Origin: Actinomucor elegans
Lineage: Eukaryota > Mucoromycota > Mucoromycetes > Mucorales > Mucoraceae
Assembly: GCA_026027325.1 (NCBI GenBank)
Contig: JAMSLZ010000015.1
Location: 388,501 to 452,500 of the forward strand
Length of the DNA stretch: 64,000 nt
Direction: 5' to 3'
The first letter of the stretch is position 1. Each line of letters starts with the position of its first letter. The position numbers and the translations under genes are program-made. Of this stretch, positions 1-9,696 are shown piece by piece. The notes beneath the pieces are model-generated. The model was not told the DNA's origin and made no database searches. It worked only from the letters and a program-made list of their open reading frames with translations.

Positions 1-339
1 CGTCAAAACTTAGTTGTACTTTCTGGGACAGTTGGGTAAAATATACCGAGCAATCAGAAGGAAGCAAACAAGCTGTCATATGAGGTGGAATTTGATATTT
101 ACGATTTCTGCAGTATCTACTGTAGACTCATAAACACAGTGAAAGACGTATATAGTAATAAATCAATCAGCATAATAAAGGAATGGCTTTGAGCTTTATT
201 GTCGTGTAATCTTGTTTACATATAATAATTGAAAAGAGGCTATCGGTGCTCCAAACCTTATAAGGTGGTTTGAAAAATACACAATAAATTTATTTAACGC
301 GTTTATTCTTTCTCACTAATTCCAACCATATATTATACA
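1..339. other. Upstream intergenic region
   Basis: No coding sequence is visible. The stretch is AT-rich and directly precedes the exonuclease-like gene. An ACGCGT hexamer (an MCB-type G1/S motif in fungi) lies at 297-302, about 40 bases before the start codon. A function for this site is inference. Confidence 0.5.
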
Positions 340-3300
340 ATGGAAGCAAGTGATTTAAAAATCACTTTATACGAGTATTGGGAAAACACAATCAAATCCT
401 CAGAAGCTGCATTAGCCATGTTATCAGTTTTTGAAGGAAAACATGAGATAGTTGATAATGCTATTGCTTCTCTTCGAACACTTGTTAATCAAGGTCTTGA
501 TTATCGATCTCTAATCCAACAAAAGAATTCACGGCAGCAGCGCTACCCGAAACGATTATATGAAACCTTTGATCAAGAACCAAGTTGGAAGCGAGTTGAC
601 GCTCATACTTTCGAAGTACCTCTTAAAAACAACATTGTTGCTACTTGTATTGCTGTGAATACCGTTGAACAGCTCGATAAAATGATCAAAGATGTCTACC
701 AAGCGCCCTATATATCCATTGACTGTGAATTTCTCGGCACTAAAAAAGCTATGCCTGAACTGAAGTTGCTTCAAATTGGTGTGTCCTCCAGCAAAGGTTA
801 TGCAGTACAAGTAGATATACTGGGCGTTCAGATAATTACCGACAAACTGAAGCCTGTATTAGAAGACGAGAAGTTAAATATAGTTGGCTGGTCTTTTCGA
901 TCTGATGCCATGGCGATTGAGTCATATTTCAAAGAGATTTCACAGGCGCCCGTCTTGGATCTACAGTCAAAGCTACAAGGTGTCGCTGTCGAGACAATGA
1001 ATTTGGCTGCAGCTATGGATAAGTTTGCGCAATCATGGGAAGGTTTGGACGCATTTCAAAATGCAAAGCAGTTTGGTGGCTCGTTTAGTTATTTGAATGA
1101 ACAGTGTGTTTGGCTTGTAAACCCATTACCGCCTAAGGCTTTGGTCTATGCTGTATTTGATGTGTTGAGCGTTCATGCACTTCATCAATATACTAAAGAG
1201 CTTTCTGAAAATGAATCAAACTATTGGCCTTGCACTGTTCTTAATACTACTTCTGTAAAAGCTTTGGATCGTTTCCACCGTCAAAGAGCCAAAGGTATAT
1301 CTGCATCCCCAACTCCTCTCTCTTCACCTTCAGGGCCAATGAGTAAAGGAAAAGCACCTATTTATGGGCCACCATCTAGGGCTCGTCGCAAGTATAAAAG
1401 CAAAGATCGATATGAAGAGTTACCTATCTCTGTATCTCCTCAACCAGAAACAAGTGATGGTTATGATGATAATGATCCAAGATTTACTATGGATTTGCAA
1501 AAGGCTATTGCTCTCTCCGTTCAAGAATCAAAGTCTCCTGAAATTCAAACTGGTGAAGGCAGTTTATCGTCTGATCGAGTGGTAGGTGATTTAGTGTCGG
1601 ATCAAAACAACTACAATCAATATATTGGTTCCTTGGATGAAGTGCCTGCAACAGCAGCATCTGTTACCTTTGCTGAAAATGTAGTAGCTGTGCCTAAAGA
1701 AGAGGAAATGGCTGCGCCTGGCTGGGGTGCTATTAATCTGGATGATCAGCCTTTTATCGGCGGAAACTTTCAACTTAATGCCAACGCACCTGGGTTTGTG
1801 CCCAAGAAAGAATGTACTACTACCACTGCCACTGTCACCACCGCTACATCACCATCCTCGTCCGTTGCAACAGTAAATAACATAAATACCCCCAGTAATA
1901 CCACATCAACAGCTAAAACCAAAACCGTATGGGCTAAGATGGATGAAAAAACAACGGAACCCAAGACCGCATCTCAATCACAACCAGGATGGGGAAGTGT
2001 GGTTGATAAAGGGAAGGAAATGAAGACCACTCAAAAATCATCTTGGAAGTCTGCTGAAGAATATGAGCAGTTTAAACAACAAACATGGCAATCCCTTCCA
2101 CAGAAGCAAGAGCAATATACCTGGCAATCTTTTCAACAGCAACAAGAGCAACAGTCGCCTCAGCAACCGTTTTACAGAACACCAAAGCAATCGTACAGAC
2201 AATCACCTCAGCAGTCAAATGTTAGATTGCCTTCTAAGCACCAACAGCAACAACAGCGGTTTACTAAACCTACATTTCAGTCGCCCAATACCTACAGTAG
2301 CAGCAGTAGCAGCAGTAGCAGCAGCAGCAGCAGCCTTTTACCCTCGAATAATGAATCTAACTGGTCAAAGCCTGCTATACTTTCACCTTCTACTCCAAAT
2401 GCACCATTAACAGCATCTAGTATATCGTCTACACCTGCCTCTGCCACAGTTTCTGCCACTTCATCACCAACAGCTGCTAATACTACTGCTACTATTAGCC
2501 AATTCAAGGCCAAACCTAGCAAAGCCAAGTATAGTGCCGATTTTAAGATGCGTTTAAGCAAAGGTGATCAAACTGGTTCATTTACTTGGGATACTGGGGT
2601 CGATGGTAATAGTATGACAGCAGCGTCTTGGAAAAACTTTGCCAGCACAACAGAATCTAATTGGAAATTGGGAAATGACACGGACATAGACGCTATGGAA
2701 AAAGCTGCAGCAGAAGCCGCGGCAGCCGCATCCAAGCAAAAACAGCGCAAGGAATACAAGTTCAACACTGTAGTAAGTGCCCATACTTCTTTGCAAGTAG
2801 GTGGCCCAATCGGCGACACTGCAACAGGCACTTTACACGAAAACAAGCGTGATAACTGGGCTATAACAGAAGAAATGCCGGATACTATGGTGATGCCCAT
2901 GAACCAAATTCCTATCCGTAAAAATTTCTCTGGCCCTCGTATCATGAATCCTGATGATGGCGATTATGATGGTGATGGTTATACCGATGATGATGATGAG
3001 GAAGACGAGGGTGATCAAGAGGAGTCCACAGTTAAAAAACCAGAAGGTAGTTTGGAGGATTTGCCCATTTTTGAAGATGGTATCTACCTATATGGTGAAG
3101 GTCATAGAGAACTATACATGTTGAAATTGACAGCACCAGATCATTTAGATATGATCCAGATACCACCTGCTGGCACTCCATTCTCAGTAACAATTGGTTT
3201 CCATGTTGTGGATGGCAAAAACGGCGATTTGAACTTGAAGGCATTACAGTTGTATTTGAGTACTGGCGCTTCTTATACATGTGTCTTGGAACAGGCGTGT

Positions 3301-3756
3301 TTGTTGAGCTTTAGATCCAAGCTAAAATCGACCAAGTTTGGACAGTTGCTGACGGATCCTCATATTAAGCGTATTTGCTGGTATCCCAAATATATTGAAA
3401 CACCGATGACCCAGAAACTGGGATTCCCTTTGGGCAACTGTATTGATTTGTCTGTGAAGGTCAATCATTACATCGAATCGTTGAATATAAACTCAGATAT
3501 TTATAGTTTCAAGGCTGCGGTTGACCGTTTCCTCAAAAGCTGGCCAGATTTGGAACTGTACAATGAGATCAAGCTTGATTTCGAAAAGAGTTTCAACAGC
3601 AAAAGGTTCTCTGGTAGTTGCTGGGACCGCCAAAAATTACCTGAAGCAGTATTAAAGTACTCTGCTTTTCAAGGTTTAACTGCATACGCTTTATACCAAG
3701 TATCTGAAGGATTTGGTTTAGACGATAATGATTTCATATATGAAAGTGGAAAGTGA
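340..3756 (+). CDS. 3'-5' exonuclease-domain protein with UIM motif and degenerate second exonuclease-like domain
   Basis: Intronless gene for 1138 residues. The N-terminal third is a DEDDy-type 3'-5' exonuclease fold: motif I SIDCEF (Asp128, Glu130), motif II around Trp184-Asp189, and motif III YAVFD (Tyr270, Asp274). A ubiquitin-interacting motif (DLQKAIALSVQES) sits near residues 385-397. Residues from about 450 to 880 are low-complexity, rich in Gln, Ser and Thr, with a 13-Ser run. An acidic stretch near residues 870-895 precedes a second domain (about residues 900-1130) that aligns with the first (SW..L, then Y..F...TAYALY) but has Gly953 and His955 for the Asp and Glu, Ile1019 for the motif II Asp, and Gln1111 for the motif III Asp. 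The family trims RNA or DNA 3' ends. The target is unknown. The arrangement suggests one active and one scaffold domain, with ubiquitin binding. The fold call is confident, the role is not. Confidence 0.85.
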   Translation: MEASDLKITLYEYWENTIKSSEAALAMLSVFEGKHEIVDNAIASLRTLVNQGLDYRSLIQQKNSRQQRYPKRLYETFDQEPSWKRVDAHTFEVPLKNNIVATCIAVNTVEQLDKMIKDVYQAPYISIDCEFLGTKKAMPELKLLQIGVSSSKGYAVQVDILGVQIITDKLKPVLEDEKLNIVGWSFRSDAMAIESYFKEISQAPVLDLQSKLQGVAVETMNLAAAMDKFAQSWEGLDAFQNAKQFGGSFSYLNEQCVWLVNPLPPKALVYAVFDVLSVHALHQYTKELSENESNYWPCTVLNTTSVKALDRFHRQRAKGISASPTPLSSPSGPMSKGKAPIYGPPSRARRKYKSKDRYEELPISVSPQPETSDGYDDNDPRFTMDLQKAIALSVQESKSPEIQTGEGSLSSDRVVGDLVSDQNNYNQYIGSLDEVPATAASVTFAENVVAVPKEEEMAAPGWGAINLDDQPFIGGNFQLNANAPGFVPKKECTTTTATVTTATSPSSSVATVNNINTPSNTTSTAKTKTVWAKMDEKTTEPKTASQSQPGWGSVVDKGKEMKTTQKSSWKSAEEYEQFKQQTWQSLPQKQEQYTWQSFQQQQEQQSPQQPFYRTPKQSYRQSPQQSNVRLPSKHQQQQQRFTKPTFQSPNTYSSSSSSSSSSSSSLLPSNNESNWSKPAILSPSTPNAPLTASSISSTPASATVSATSSPTAANTTATISQFKAKPSKAKYSADFKMRLSKGDQTGSFTWDTGVDGNSMTAASWKNFASTTESNWKLGNDTDIDAMEKAAAEAAAAASKQKQRKEYKFNTVVSAHTSLQVGGPIGDTATGTLHENKRDNWAITEEMPDTMVMPMNQIPIRKNFSGPRIMNPDDGDYDGDGYTDDDDEEDEGDQEESTVKKPEGSLEDLPIFEDGIYLYGEGHRELYMLKLTAPDHLDMIQIPPAGTPFSVTIGFHVVDGKNGDLNLKALQLYLSTGASYTCVLEQACLLSFRSKLKSTKFGQLLTDPHIKRICWYPKYIETPMTQKLGFPLGNCIDLSVKVNHYIESLNINSDIYSFKAAVDRFLKSWPDLELYNEIKLDFEKSFNSKRFSGSCWDRQKLPEAVLKYSAFQGLTAYALYQVSEGFGLDDNDFIYESGK
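2296..2334 (+). repeat. AGC/AGT codon repeat (13 serines)
   Basis: A run of AGC and AGT codons inside the exonuclease-like gene encodes 13 consecutive serines in the disordered linker. It is a coding microsatellite and a likely site of length variation. Confidence 0.9.
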
Positions 3757-4031
3757 TTCAAATCAATAAAATAATAGTGATACAAGACATAATTGGCGCG
3801 AAAAAAGCATATATAGTTATGATATTATACAAGTAAAATAGGAGTTGTTATCTTATATATGCTCCTCTTCTATCTATTTAGGACCCCTATTGAACGCTCC
3901 TCTTGATATATAATGAAAGATGACTCTTCCCTGGTTTTGTTACATATGATAATGCTCCTTTCAATCTATTAGAACAGATGAATGGGATATCATGTGAATC
4001 AACAAGGTTAAACAGATAGAAGCATTTCATT

Positions 4032-4065
<34 letters not shown>

Positions 4066-4285
4066 CGAAAACCTATCTAGAGATGTTTGTTACAGATACA
4101 CAGCAGGAAGGAAACATAATCTCGCGTATCATAGAGACAAACAAAGCACAGAGACTCGCTGCAAGTCCAAAGTTCAAGGAGTTTCTTTGTGCAAAAGTGT
4201 ACGACCTGAGAAAAAGAATGAAAACGGTTCTTTTCTAAGCTACTTTCTTTCCTTCTTTTCTAGTTTTCCTTTACATACCAAGACC
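3757..4285. other. Intergenic region with 32-base poly(A) run
   Basis: No gene is seen. A run of 32 A lies at 4033-4064. The last 130 bases are pyrimidine-rich (TTTCTTTCC) before the methyltransferase start and probably form its 5' leader. An upstream in-frame ATG-like extension from 4187 exists but lacks family support. Confidence 0.6.
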
Positions 4286-5610
4286 ATGGGCGGTAATATT
4301 TCACGAGATCCTTCCAACCATCATTCAACTCGTCACAACAGCAGTGGCCATATCACAACCCGCAAGCTTAAATCCAGTTATCGGAATAACTCATTACCTA
4401 CGATAGCCAGCGAAGAAAAGAAGTTGACCTTACTGAAGAAACCAGATAAACGCATCATTCACGGTAGAACCTATCATGCGGTTGAATCCAGCTCTTATAT
4501 GCTGCCTAGAGATGATAAAGAGATTGATCGACTTCACGAAGAACATTTTGTCACCAAAGAACTGCTTGGATTGTAAGCCACAGCATACAAAATATGATTA
4601 GCTAATCCTTGCTAACATTTACAAAGTAATATTATGGTGGAAGCACTAAAATCATTAGATTTTCAAGGCGGTGGACTGGACATCTTGGATGTATGTTGCG
4701 GTCCTGCGACTTGGTTATGCGAAACAAGCCTCGAATATCCCAACTGCCATTTCTCAGGCGTCGATATGTGTAGCTTATGGCCTCAAGTTATTCGACCTGT
4801 TAACCTTGACTTTACCGAAGCCAATATTTTGCAAGGGATACCTTACCCAGATAAATCGTTCGGTAAGCATATATATAGCAATCTACGAGTTACACTAAAG
4901 GTTAATGTATCCATTTTTTGTAGATTTTGTGCAAATGAGGTATAACATATTCACTGGACAACAAATAGTTTTACGTATTCAAAGCTTCAATATATAGGTT
5001 CGTTGTACTTGCTTTTCGGTCAAATGAATGGCCTTTTATTATATCAGAAATCAAAAGAGTATTAAAAGATGGTGGTTGTTTTCAATGTATTGAACTGGAC
5101 ATGAGGGCAAGTAACCATAATATAATATCCCAAGAAGCGCAATAACCATTTTGTAATAGATCACAACATCTGATTTGGCCGCAAGGACGTATACAGAAGC
5201 ATGTAAGTACGCATATTGACTAGGCATCCTCCTATATTACTACTCTCTGACAATTCTCCCTGCGTTTTCCCCTCTTCTTCACAGTTGAATCATTCTGCGC
5301 TTCGTATGGCATTGATGCTTCAGCAGGAGCAAAGCTCGATTTACTGTTATGTGAAGGAGGTGGCATGAAGATATTGCAAAGTGAATACAGAGAAGTACCG
5401 CTTGGTTGGGGTGGTCCCATTGGTGATGCTTATATTCAGCTATTCCAAGGCACGCTAGATGGCTTAGCGCCATGGCTAAAACAATCACTTAATATAACAG
5501 ATCATCAAAACTACGAAATACTCATGAACAGAACTGCACATGCATTGGCACGTTCAAATGCTTTCATGGGCCTATATGCTTTCTTGGTCCAGAAGCCATT
5601 GAATGATTAA
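4286..5610 (+). CDS. SAM-dependent methyltransferase (methyltransferase type 11-like), six exons
   Basis: Exons 4286-4572, 4627-4862, 4924-4939, 4998-5106, 5160-5202 and 5285-5610 join in phase to 338 residues. Motif I is ILDVCCGPATW (residues 115-125), followed by an acidic SGVD, then PYPDKSFDFV and the late IKRVLKDGGCFQCIELD, all typical of class I Rossmann methyltransferases. The C-terminal half has the VPLGWGGPIGD stretch common in fungal members. The start was chosen at MGGNIS because it sits before the conserved LPRDDKEIDRLHEEH region and offers a myristoylation-like N terminus. Intron 4 must begin with GC (AGG|GCAAGT) to keep the frame, and exon 3 is only 16 bases. The substrate is unknown; this fungal family is often large and uncharacterised. 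Confidence 0.82.
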
Positions 5611-7460
5611 ATTCATTCTTGTATTTATACCATTACTATTTAATAATCATCATCTTCATAACATTTAATCCATAAATATAATATATACGAATTACGTAAG
5701 TAGTTATCATGTAATATGGTTGAATTCCGGAGTAATTCGCGCGACTACATCAGAGAAAAAAAAATGGGATTTGGTAAGGTTGTTCAAAGTTTATGTACTA
5801 CATTTCAACTTGGTGCAAGGTGAACCAGGAAAACGGGTTCATTGATTCGTTATTCCAAAAGGCATTAGATTACGAAAGAGAATATTCTCAGAACTACTTC
5901 ATTCTGACTGATTATTTGTTGCCGATTTATTTACGACTTGAATAAGCTAAGCTAAATTTTAACACGAAGTTCATACTGTATATCTGGATTTCAGCTTTTG
6001 CAAGTTGAAAAAGAACATCTATTCGGACAATGAATCGACAGATGTAGATGAAACATTTAATTCATTGAAGACTAATCCAATGTAATTTTCTGTTTTGAAC
6101 ATATACTATTCATCTGATGCGATTTGGACCGAGATCAAATTAGAAGATCTAGAAATGAATAGTGTGCCATGGTAATTCTTCTGACTGGAAAAATTAGGTG
6201 GTGATGGTGATGATGCTCTTGTTTTCATTTGCCACAAACCAAACCAATGCTGACACTGTCCAGAACGTGTGAATACATCACCATGCTTTTCGGTAATATG
6301 CCATGTCAAACAAATCGTTTGGACCACTATTTTTCCGTAGTGCTTCTATGCTACCGAGGCTGTTGACATTGATGCTCTCTATAACGTGCTGCTTCATCTT
6401 GAATCTCTAATCAACACTCGGATTTCTCACGAGCACTTTTCATCATTGTTATAACTATTATCCTATGGTATATTTAGTACATCTACTGGAGGTATATCAC
6501 TAAAGACATACTGTTTTCAACCGATAAGGTTGTAGCAAAAATCAAACCATAGTTACCAATACTACAAACATTGCCTGAGCTGAACTAAGTCTTATGTAGC
6601 ACTACAAATCTTGTTTTTAATCCATGAGTTATAATAGTGTATTCTTACCCTTCATCTCCTTGTTACTACACATATTTATATTCAAGCTTCATCTCACTGC
6701 AGTATGTAGACTCTAAAAATCTAATAACTAGAGTTTGTGTCGAGGATACCATATAGGCCCAAGTTTTCTTTTGCTGTCAACCAATGAGTTTTTATTTTAT
6801 AAAAATGTATACCAAACATTAATACATAAATGAATACTTGAGAAACTTGGAAAATATATATAACCAAGTGTTTTCTATATTTTTAATTTCAAGATATATA
6901 CCTCGAGCTTCTTATAAACTTGGATGGTGAGATAGAGGATCTGGCTATCTACAGCCCCTATTAATCGTACAACAGTTGATTTATATTCATTATTCTGTAC
7001 ATTGTAATTTCTGTTTTTAGATGAGAGATTCTGATAGTTAGCTCAAGTTTTCTCAATAGTGGAGCTGCAAAATTGGCATTTATTTCTAGATCCCTTGGCC
7101 GAACTCAGTTAAAAGTCGCATCGGATTAGCAGCACAAATTCAAAATAGACTATTACATCTACTTCTATTTTTGCTTTACCATGTATGACAGCTACGTGTT
7201 AATTAATGAATAGCAGTAGAAATGTACATAATTCACGTGTACAATAATGCGTAATCATAGCTAGATCTCTCAAATGATCTCAATTCAAATCACTCTTAAA
7301 TATTAGTGTCTATTCAAAATACGCTTGCTTACTTAGTAGAGGCATCTCAATACTTAGTTGTGGAATAAAGATTATACATTACGATAGTAAAGCACGCAAA
7401 GACTTGTACCTTTTTTAAAATCATGCTGCCCTCAGCCAATCATGAATGCCGGACAGTCAC
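5611..7460. other. Long intergenic region with possible gene remnants and one dispersed-element copy
   Basis: No intact gene is found. Short open stretches at about 5816-5945 (plus), 6000-6082 (plus) and 6106-6420 (minus) look protein-like but end quickly in stops and lack clean splice sites. A copy of the dispersed element (CTCAGTTAAAAGTCGCATCG) begins near 7104. The remainder is AT-rich without visible features. Confidence 0.5.
5816..6082 (+). pseudogene. Possible decayed coding segment
   Basis: From 5816 a frame reads through GFIDSLFQKALDYEREYS and ends at a TAA near 5943-5945. After a gap a second frame near 6000-6082 reads about 28 acidic residues to another stop. Neither has a good donor site to join them, and no family is recognised. 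The composition suggests real former exons, but this is weak evidence. Confidence 0.2.
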
Positions 7461-7492
7461 AGACGCGACCTTTTTTTTTTACGCGTTTCGCG
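7461..7492 (+). promoter_or_regulatory. MCB/E2F-like G1/S promoter element
   Basis: The sequence GACGCGACC is followed, after a T run, by ACGCGTTTCGCG at 7481-7492, about 63 bases before the WD40 start codon. ACGCGT is the MBF (Mlu I cell-cycle box) site in yeasts and TTTCGCG resembles SCB/E2F sites. Two overlapping motifs in the core promoter position suggest S-phase expression, which is inference. Confidence 0.5.
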
Positions 7493-7512
7493 TTTCTTAA
7501 TTCTTATTCTAG

Positions 7513-7539
7513 ACTTTTCTTTCTTTCTTTCTTTCTTTA
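7513..7539 (+). repeat. (CTTT)n microsatellite in the 5' leader
   Basis: About six CTTT units lie just upstream of the WD40 protein start codon. They form a pyrimidine tract in the presumed 5' leader. Confidence 0.75.
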
Positions 7540-7554
7540 AACTTTTCAGCACCC

Positions 7555-9517
7555 ATGTCAAGACGCGCAAAGAGGCAGCCTATTTCATATGAAGAATTCG
7601 ATTCTGATATTGAAATTGATGAGCCTTTGAATCAAGACAAGGACACTAAAGACTTTCTGACTGATGACTGGTCAGAACCTTCAGATAAAGAGAAAAATGT
7701 AAAAGGGGTAGTAAAGACGAAGAAAATAGCACTTAGTAAATCTAAAGCAACTGCTTCTTCTAAAACCACTTCAGCTAAATTATCTGCTTCTTCCAAGACA
7801 GCTTCAACAAAAGCACCAGCAGCCAACAAAACCAAACAAACCAAATTAAACCTAAGCAAGGTAAGAGCTTCTATTTGAGAACGAAACGAAAACATCCATC
7901 AACTAGTGTTCAATATATAGATTACTCGACCTAAAGCCAAGTCCAGTCCTAATACGTGGAATAGTAAGCGTATCAAGGAGTTATCGACAAAATATCCAGA
8001 CGAGTACTGGTTATCTCACGCAGACACGAATTATGGAATGATCGGCCCAATCAATGAAGACTATCAACTCAAACCTATCCCTTGCGGCATCAACGATCAG
8101 GCTGCTATCTCTAGCATGTGTCTCTCTCCAGATGCGAAATTGCTTGCTACCTTCTGCAACATTGGTGCTGTTAGAATCTATGATCTCGAGGACAACTTTA
8201 AGCAACTTCGCAAACTGCGTGACACGGAGGAACAAAACATTGATGAGTTTATCTGCGGCCAGTTCATAGGCGACTATCTTGCTGTTGGTGGTAAAATAAA
8301 GGACCGTCATGTTTGGTCGAAAGAAGACGATGATAACCATATCTTACCCTGCGCTATCAAGATTTTTGACGTGGTAAATTGTAAAGTGATTGCTCGTTTA
8401 GAAGGCCATATGGAAGAAATCCTCTGTATCAAGTCTTTGACTTTTATGGGAGAGAACTACCTTGTATCAACTAGCCAGGACGGCTACATCTTCAAGTGGC
8501 ATATGTCGGCTGATTGGAGTACCTTGATAAAGTCTACCAAAGTGGTGGATGAAGTGACCTGCATGGCTTTTAATGTTTCATTTCTACCGAATACGGGTAA
8601 CAAGTACTTTATGGCTTCAGCCGATGAACACGTAAAGCTTTATGACTTTGAAGAAGGAAAGGTAAAGCAATGGAAATGTGTACCTGCGCTCTTATTGATT
8701 TTTATCGTGATTAGCTATTGCAAACATTCGAGAATCTTTACTCGTCGTATTGCGATTGTGTAAAGTTTGTCAAATGGCTGGACGAAGACAAGTATCTGGG
8801 TAAAGAGGATGCTATGGATATAGATGATACACCACATCATGCCTGGCTTATCACTCGGGGAGCAGAATTGTGTGATGAGGATAACAATGGTATGAAAAGT
8901 AAATATGATAATGCCCACTTTTCTAATACAGAATGGATGCTTTTAGTTAAAAAACCAAATATCTGTATGCTACATAAATTGGTCTATCCTACTAAGGATG
9001 GAGGGGAATTCAAACTCGAGGAAGTGAAAAGATATGAACACGAAGAGTAAGTTTAATTTACATATATTAGAAGGAAGCCCTGCTTATTCTTTTTTTTTTA
9101 ACAAAAAAAAAAAGATACCATTCGAACTCTTGGCTAGTGAGTATTGCATCAAATGGTCGTTATCTCCTAGCGCCAACAGTTAATGGAGAAATATTTGTAT
9201 TCAATATGTTGACCGGAAAGAATACTGCTGTTATCAAAGAACACCAAGGTAATATATGCATGTAAAGTTGAATGAAAACACGCGTTTGCTAAAGGTTTTT
9301 GTAGATATGGAAGTCCGTGATGTTATATTCCATCCTTATTTACCGGTGATCTTTTCTTGTGGTGATGGTAAGATGCATTCTTTATTCAAAGACACAATAA
9401 AAACTGATGACTCCGCTCTGTGTTGTAGATACATGTGTAAAAGTGTACGGCTATGATCTACCAGACAACCAATTAGAGAAATGGCTTGGTATTACTGAAG
9501 AAAACTCGGCCAAGTAA
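7555..9517 (+). CDS. WD40-repeat protein, six exons
   Basis: Exons 7555-7860, 7921-8661, 8715-9046, 9115-9248, 9305-9367 and 9429-9517 join in phase to 554 residues. The first 100 residues are acidic (YEEFDSDIEIDE) and then Lys/Ser/Thr/Ala-rich, probably disordered. The rest holds WD-type blades: AVRIYDLED, AIKIFDVVNCKVIARLEGH, LVSTSQDGYIFKWH, ASADEHVKLYDFEEGK, LAPTVNGEIFVFNMLTG and VIFHPYLPVIFSCGD then VKVYGYDL. At least six or seven blades are visible, consistent with one propeller. A G1/S-type element lies just upstream, so a chromatin, repair or replication role is possible but not shown. I do not recognise an orthologue. The gene converges on the F-box gene with 179 bases between stop codons. 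Confidence 0.8.
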
Positions 9518-9696
9518 AACGAGATTATAGACATTTAGCTTTTAGAATAGATATAGTAAATAGAATTCATCATTGAACTTGCATATAAATACATCAGTTT
9601 TGGTTTGACTTTTAGAGAGATTTATTGTTGTAACCATCCACAAATAATTACAACTTGCAATTCATATATTCACAATAGTCAATGCTATTAATGTAT

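Noticed and set aside
5111..5159. GT donor at 5111 for methyltransferase intron 4
   Set aside because: It places a stop codon (TGA) soon after the acceptor, while the GC donor at 5107 keeps the family frame.
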